Both the position numbers and the translations under genes were made by a program. From the NCBI GenBank assembly GCA_029255685.2, contig CM055311.2, positions 56,255,048-56,319,047 on the forward strand: a stretch of 64,000 bases of DNA, read 5' to 3'. Positions 56,390-64,000 of the stretch are shown one piece after another. The number at the start of each line of letters is the position of its first letter. Positions within the stretch are counted from its first letter, which is position 1. The DNA is from Silene conica. Lineage: Eukaryota > Streptophyta > Magnoliopsida > Caryophyllales > Caryophyllaceae. The notes beneath the pieces were generated by a model. It did no database searches, had not been told where the DNA came from, and worked only from the letters and a program-made list of their open reading frames with translations.

Positions 56390-58047
56390 TGTCGTCAATT
56401 CTCGTTCAAAAATAATTTGTAAACTCCTAAATTAAGTAGTATAATTTAGGGTGTCGAACGCGAAGATGGTGGGCATATTGTGTAGTTATGTTCTAATTCG
56501 AGTCTAGTCGGGGTAATGGGTAAAGAGATCGACTAACAAATTAATAAGCGAGAAAAGTAAAGATATGAATTCAATTAAAGGGAAAACTAGGGTGTCAGGG
56601 GTCGCTAAGGGCGGTCAGTGTTAAGGTACTAGACGGTCGACTAAGTCCCTCTAAGTAGGGGTCTCAGTTGGTCTCGTCTATCGAATCGACTCGAACCTAG
56701 GTCAAGGCTATCCTAGCTTTTCGCTACAAATACGCACAACCAACACACAAACATGCAAAAACAAGCCCTCAACCGTCGCTAAGGATAAGTAACGCTAGAA
56801 TCTAAGCCCAACTTTCGTTGAGGCAAATCATCAAACACCTAGCGTCCATTGGGTGTACAGCCCACTACTTATAACAACTAGCCTAAAACCTAGCACAAAT
56901 TTATCATCTAACCACACTAAAGGTTCCCCCTAATCCTAGGTATAAGTCTACTCACTCATGGTTGAAGGAAACAAGTAAACTATTGAAGGAGAGTTGCTAA
57001 ATTAAACATGGTGAATAATACAAAGGTAAAAAACCCAACAAATAAACTTAAGAGAAATGTAAACAAATGAGATAAAAAAGTAAAGGAAGGAATATTATAC
57101 CATTAATTATGAAAAAAGGAATGAACTTGGATACAAGATGAAGAGATCTCTCAAAATCTCAAAATTACACCCACAATGCTAAGATGTAAACTATTGAATG
57201 CTTGGAAGAAAACTAGGAAAGATTAAGGAAAGATTAACTACAAAATTAAGTAAATTAAGCAGTAATTAAGTGAGTAAAAAGAAAACCTAGAAAAGTGTGA
57301 AAAATATCTCTCTTCAAAAGCCCTTGAAAAATTAACCTAGAAATGCGTGTCTAAAAATCTATTCTAAGTGCGGGTTTTATAATGCGCAAAAATCTAAAGT
57401 GGGACTCTTAGCCGATACACCGACTGTCGGTCAAAGGCCGGCTAAAAGTCCAAATTGAGAAGTCTGACTTTGGTCTTCAACAACTTCTACTCCCAGCCGG
57501 TGTACCGGCTGCCGGCTGAAGACCGACTGAGAGTCCAATTGAATATCACTAGTTTTGCAACTAACAAAGGTCCTGGGAGCCGGTGCATAGGCTATCGGTT
57601 GAATGCCGGCTAATAGTCAATTTTGCACAATCTGCCATCTTCTGATTTTCTTGCAATTCTCAAATCTTGGCTAAGTATGGAAAGGGGTTCTCAGCCGGCA
57701 TACCGGCTGCCGGTCTGGTACCGGCTAAGAACCCAATTTCACAATTCTGCATTTTTCTTGTGTTGTTCAAGGTCATGGACTCCCAGCCGGCATACCGGTT
57801 GCCGGCCTGGGACCGGCTGAGGAGGCCTGATGATCAAATCTTCACAAATCTTCCCTTATTTGCATTTAAACCGCTTCGATTACTCTTGTTTCTTCAACCC
57901 CGCCTCAAGTCCTGCAAAATGGAAACCAAATACATAGAGTAGGGACAATCGGCGATAAAATCAAGTAATGACACGCGAAACGAGGCCGAAACAGGATCAA
58001 AACGAAGGGAAAAATAAGGAAAATAATGATTAAATTGGGACTCATCA
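56390..58047 (-). repeat. LTR of the Athila-like remnant
   Basis: About 1.66 kb; the left boundary (TGTCGTCAA) is by analogy with the younger copy and uncertain. The right end is firm. Contains GC hairpins at 57402-57826. Confidence 0.65.
57402..57826. repeat. GC-rich hairpin array in the Athila-like LTR
   Basis: Five units with paired arms: GACTCTTAGCCG/CGGCTAAAAGTC, ACTCCCAGCCGG/CGACTGAGAGT, GGGTTCTCAGCCGG/CCGGCTAAGAACCC (57690-57733), and others. Core and arms match the arrays in the Tekay-like LTRs although the LTRs themselves are unrelated. Confidence 0.8.
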
Positions 58048-59141
58048 GAATTCCCCACACTTAAGCCTTATTCGTCCTCGAGTAAGTAATCAAGAAATTA
58101 TAACCCTTATTCGAAAACAAGAACTAAACTAACTAAGTTAACTAAAAGCCGAATCGGGTTTAGCTACACCCGTAGCCCTTTCAACTCACAATTTTGCATT
58201 CATGAGGTAGAATGCCCTATTGCAAGGCAAGTTTGGTCTTGCTACAAAAAATTTGATGCAAACAAAGGGGAACCAAACACATATAAACAAGCGACATGCA
58301 TCGAGAAAGGAATCCAACCGCTTGCCTCATCTAAGCGGGGTTTTGAAAAACTAAACGAAGGAGGTCTATAGCGGAGGATGCCGACTCAAGTCTAACCAAG
58401 GTGTCTAATCCCTAAATCAAGCTCAAACAACCTATAATGACATCACCAAAGACCAAGAAACGAATTCAAGGCGGGTAAATGGAAGCACTAAGCTATACTT
58501 CCGAGGTTGACACGACTCACACAAGATTGGACTCCATGCTAAACCCTTGACCGATGAGGAAATCCTAAGTACCGACTCTCACGGGTTTCACTCAACACAC
58601 AAGGAAGGAAAGGGGGGTGATTTTTGTGACAAATAGTAACCAAAATCACTCACCTACCTCGACTCGCGAAGCATGCCCGCAATCTAGTATGGTACTCCAT
58701 CCAAAACTCCATGAGAAAATGTAAAATGCACATAATGAGAACAATAAAGATGCAATGGGGATTGGGTTGGGTGAACCTTGCGAACCAAGGTAAGTTTGAT
58801 AATTATGATCGTACATATCTTTGCTCGTAATTGTGTTTGAAGTTTATATAGAATAATATATTAGAATCAAGCGGAGCAAAGGTCAAAGGTTTGAAGCTCT
58901 CTATGTTTTAATTCCAAATACTCAAGGACAAGATAATCCAAGAGAAGGTTGTATGAAAACTCGGAGAATCTATTTTAAAGTCTTTAGGAGAGATTAGATA
59001 GAATAGGATCTATCTTATAATGGTATGGAAATATCTAACCTCGACTATTCAAGGTTACTTTGTGTTGCACTATAGAAAGTATTTACACGACTTGTTTTAT
59101 TTGTACAAGTATTAAGTTTGGTTGTTAATATATATAGAATT

Positions 59142-59690
59142 GGGATCCTATGAGAACCACCAATATAATGAGAACCGTGAGAACTCTATCTTACAGACAT
59201 TTTCAAAAAAAATTAATGACATATTTGGATTCGGCATGGAATTTTATGGCTAGAGAACATATTTCTTGGTCAAGAAAATATATACTAGTGACGGAAATCA
59301 AGGGGATATACATTTTATTAGTTTTCATGCACATACTACCAATTTTTACGTATCTATCATTTTTCATGCACCTAGAACTCGTTTTAATGCACATAGAGTA
59401 TATTATTTCATGCACCTAGTAATCATTTTCATGCATGTAAAAAATTTCATGCACGTAGTGGTCGATTTCGTGCATTTATCGCCATTTTAGTATGCCTAAT
59501 TGTATTTTGGTACACTAAGTATATATTTTGTTAATAAAATCAAAAATTTTGTTCAATGATAGTAAAGTGTGTATTTGAATAAGTTAAACTAATAGTAAAT
59601 GATCCATCGAAACTTTCGAAGCGAGATATGATGGAGATTTAGTGAGGGTTCTCATGGTTCTCATTATAAGGGTAGTTCTCACCGGATCCC
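59142..59690. mobile_element. MITE with about 44-bp terminal inverted repeats
   Basis: 549 bp. The left end GGGATCCTATGAGAACCACC and the right end (reverse complement) GGGATCCGGTGAGAACTACC continue to match for about 44 bp (ATAATGAGAACC and beyond). No coding capacity. The flanks are AT-simple, so the duplication and superfamily cannot be fixed (Mutator-like is possible). Confidence 0.65.
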
Positions 59691-59699
59691 GACCCTATA

Positions 59700-61724
<2,025 letters not shown>

Positions 61725-62652
61725 CTGTGCATGTTGTCTAAAAAGTGGGTTGATTTTGGGAATACTTCGGAATGTAATATTATTTTAATAATATTTCGTA
61801 AGTTTTATTTTAAGAATTTCCGTTAAGTTCCGTCTTAAGATTTCTTTTATCTTAAGAGTTTTAGTTCACTTGGCATTCCCGTCTTAGGGTTTCCGTTCCA
61901 CTTGATTAAGGAAACCCGACTCACTTAAATAAAAGGACAACTCCTTTCTTCATTCTTACGACATCTCATTTCTAACAAAACACATTCACTGTAAAACAAA
62001 ACCTCCATTTTTCCTCTATTTGAAAAGCTTCTAAAAGATCATCTAAAGGTTCATTTCAACTCGAATCAAGGTATGCTTACATATTCGGATTCCTCTCACA
62101 ATTTCCGTTCTTTCTATCACTTTTGTTTTTCAATTCTCAACCTTCCATTTTCGGGCTGTTTTTGCCCTAATTCGTTTTAGGCTTCTAATTTACGTTTTTA
62201 TGTTCATAGGAGTTGGCTTGGACGACCCCTAGGTTGATTCTTACATTGTGGAGGAAGAAATTGGAGCACTAGACGCTTGAGGTGAAGATAATGAGCTTAC
62301 TCGGCCTATTTGTTACATTAGCATGCTTTGTGTGGTTTTTGATGTGTTCTTATGATTAGAAGCATGAAATAGGTTGTAAACATCTTTGGTATGATTATTA
62401 TTCTGATTTTTATTGGAAATTTGTGTTGAAATCATCATATGGGTTGATTTTGGGAGTATACATAAAAATGGGTTTAATTTGGGGATTTTGATGTGAATCC
62501 ATGAATTTGATATTGTTTATATGTTTCTTATACTTGTTTGATGCTATAAACATGCTGGGACTGTTGGGTTGTTGTTTAGAATCATGTTTAGGATGATTTG
62601 GTGAGGTATTGGATTCTTAAGAATGATTGAAAATGGCGAAATTCACGAACAG

Positions 62653-63052
62653 AGCCTCCCAGCCGGTAGGCCGACCGACAGTCGGTCGAACGGCTAAGAA
62701 GCCAAGTAGTTGTTGTTCTTCGTTTGGGAAAAATGTGAATAGGGCTCTTAGCCGGGTGGTCGGCCGCCGGTCCACCGGCTTAGAGTCCCTAATGGTTGTT
62801 AGGCTTTTTGAAAAGAATGCTAGGGAAGGGATTCCTAGCCGGTAGGCCGGCTAAGAAGCCCTCCTTCTTTTGGAAAATTGTAAAGTAGTTATTGAGGGAG
62901 GATTCCCAGCCGGGTGGCCGGCAGTCGGGTGGCCGGCAGCCGGTCCACCGGTTGAGGATCCTTTCACCTTGGTTTTTTAATTGATTGGCTGCGTATAGGA
63001 GGGGACTCCCAGCCGGCTGACCGACAGACGGTCTGGCACCGGCTGAGAGCTC
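62653..63052. repeat. GC-rich hairpin array of LTR C
   Basis: Five or six units such as CCTCCCAGCCGG...CGGCTAAGAAG and GACTCCCAGCCGG...CCGGCTGAGAG, spaced about 80-100 bp apart. Same type as in A, B and the Athila-like LTR. Confidence 0.8.
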
Positions 63053-63294
63053 ATGTTCTCATTTAAAACATGTTTAACTTATGATCAGTTCATCCGATTT
63101 GCTTGAGACTTCTTCCGTGTGACTTGTATGTTGTTTGAGGTCCCCGGAGTTCGGGCGGCACTATATTGGGTTCGGGAATGGAATTGAGGATAGAAACCCC
63201 CCGGCCGGGCAACTGGAAGGGAAACCGGCTCTTCCTCGACTTAGTTCCCGGGATCAATTAAGTGTTGACTAGAGGTTTACAAGTAAGTAAGATT

Positions 63295-63825
63295 AGGACT
63301 TAGTACATGGTTGTAGTACATATCGTAATATGTCTGATTTGGGACCGCTAGAGTACGATATGTACTGATGTTTGTTGCATGTCAAGCTATGTCTGAGTTG
63401 GGACCTCTAGGTTGATATGTGCGTGTTTGTGGCGTGACGGATATGTATGAGTTGGGACCTCTAGATCGTCACGTGTATGGATGATGCGGTGGGAGATGTC
63501 TGAGTCGGCCCTTATTTCCCTCCGTGAGTTTGTTTGACCGTGGTAAGTCAGGCCTGAGTCGGGATCCTGATTCACTGCGAAGGGTAATGGTTATGGCTGA
63601 GTTGGGTCATTGAACCATTATTAGTTGATCGGTATCCATTCGTGCCTGAGTTGGGGTTCACGGATGAATGCTAGCTGACCTTGTGTACCAAGTCTACCTG
63701 ATTCGGGGTGTGACTTCGGCACTGTTGTTTTTGTTTAATTCTTTCCTGAGTTGGGGTTAGTTCTAGATACTGCTGTTTGCATCTGCTTGCCTGGGTTGGG
63801 GTACAGTGTCAGATGTTGCTGAATG
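63295..63825 (+). repeat. Stem-loop array of LTR C
   Basis: About nine units with loops close to ATATGTCTGAGTTGGGACCTCTAGA and paired arms: AGTACATATCGTA/TACGATATGTACT (63316-63372), CGTGACGG/TCGTCACG (63434-63474), TAATGGTT/AACCATTA (63584-63620), CATCTG/CAGATG (63780-63815). The loop differs from that of copy B but starts with the same ATATGT. Confidence 0.8.
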
Positions 63826-64000
63826 GATGTTTATCTAGAGTATTTTTTATCATTTGAGTTGTTGTTCGTCCATGGCATTCGACGTCTCTTATTCTGAGTT
63901 CGGAAATGGTTTGAGGAGAAAGACCCCCGGTCGGGTAACCGGAAGGGAGACCGGCTCTCGCCTCAAATAGTTTCCGAAGTTAGTTAAGGGTTTGGCATCG

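Larger units (their letters stand above)
56390..58800 (-). mobile_element. Athila-like LTR element remnant
   Basis: The LTR at 56390-58047 ends (minus strand) TGATGAGTCCC beside a GTGTGGGGAATTC polypurine tract. The adjoining 0.75 kb resembles the 3' internal part of the element at 12243-20415 (compare CATGCCCGCAATCTAGTATG with 14148-14165). It then fades at about 58800. There is no coding region and the other LTR is missing. It is clearly more diverged than the nested copy, so it is an old fragment. Confidence 0.7.
61725..64000 (+). repeat. Tekay-like LTR, copy C (diverged; runs off right edge)
   Basis: Plus-strand LTR sharing the architecture but not close identity with A and B. It has a GTCTTAAG-rich start; a TATA-like TTAAATAAAAGG near 61924; an intron-like segment 62071-62209 and conserved block 62210-62300 (GATAATGAG...CTCGGCC); GC hairpins 62653-63052; a GC motif 63190-63237; a stem-loop array 63295-63825; and a second GC motif 63920-63963. 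The left boundary is approximate. No internal region is in the window, so it may be a 5' LTR or a solo LTR. Confidence 0.75.

Overview
This is intergenic DNA of a flowering plant (by codon style and element families a eudicot; the species cannot be told from the sequence). I found no intact host gene. About three quarters of the window can be assigned to nested transposable elements: Ty3/gypsy elements of the chromovirus (Tekay/Del-like) and Athila-like lineages, a Ty1/copia-type element, L1-clade LINEs, CACTA, hAT and Tourist-like DNA transposons, and one SINE. The only sequence resembling a host gene is a decayed WRKY-like fragment near 34.4-34.9 kb.

Layout. 1-9078: the 5' half of a Tekay-like element on the minus strand (copy A). 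Its LTR holds a hAT-like insert (3644-4151) and a 2.8 kb non-autonomous CACTA (5302-8082), which itself carries a SINE and a 5S-rRNA-like segment. 9079-24473: a copia-type element on the minus strand that keeps gag but shows no pol, with copy A in one LTR. Its gag gene is split by a complete Athila-like element (12243-20415) that carries one intact gag-protease frame and also lacks pol. 24474-25638: AT-rich spacer. 25639-32133: an L1-type LINE (minus) with both ORFs, cut at its 5' end by a CACTA terminus at 32134. 33-36.6 kb: exon-like and WRKY-like remnants, a 5'-truncated LINE and a degenerate tandem repeat. 36608-53185: a hAT element of about 1 kb swollen to 16.6 kb by two independent insertions, a full-length Tekay-like element (copy B, 37139-47545) and a 5.1 kb CACTA with a TNP2-type transposase gene (47718-52847). 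53186-64000: small elements (Tourist-like MITE, LINE scrap, CACTA-like terminus), an Athila-like LTR remnant (56390-about 58800), paired long-TIR MITEs, an AT microsatellite, and a third, diverged Tekay-like LTR (copy C) running off the right edge.

The most interesting signal is inside the Tekay-like LTRs. All three diverged copies (A, B, C) carry the same unusual architecture: an intron-like segment of 135-139 bp followed by a conserved short block; an array of GC-rich hairpins of the AGCCGG...CCGGCT type; and a second array of about ten stem-loops with a conserved loop and a different stem in each unit, bounded by two copies of a GC-rich motif. In both arrays the two arms of a unit change together, which looks like selection or a copying mechanism that keeps hairpins. 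The GC-hairpin type also occurs in unrelated Athila-like LTRs, and a cousin built on GTCGACCGACC sits inside an intact gag-protease reading frame. I know of no described system that matches this.
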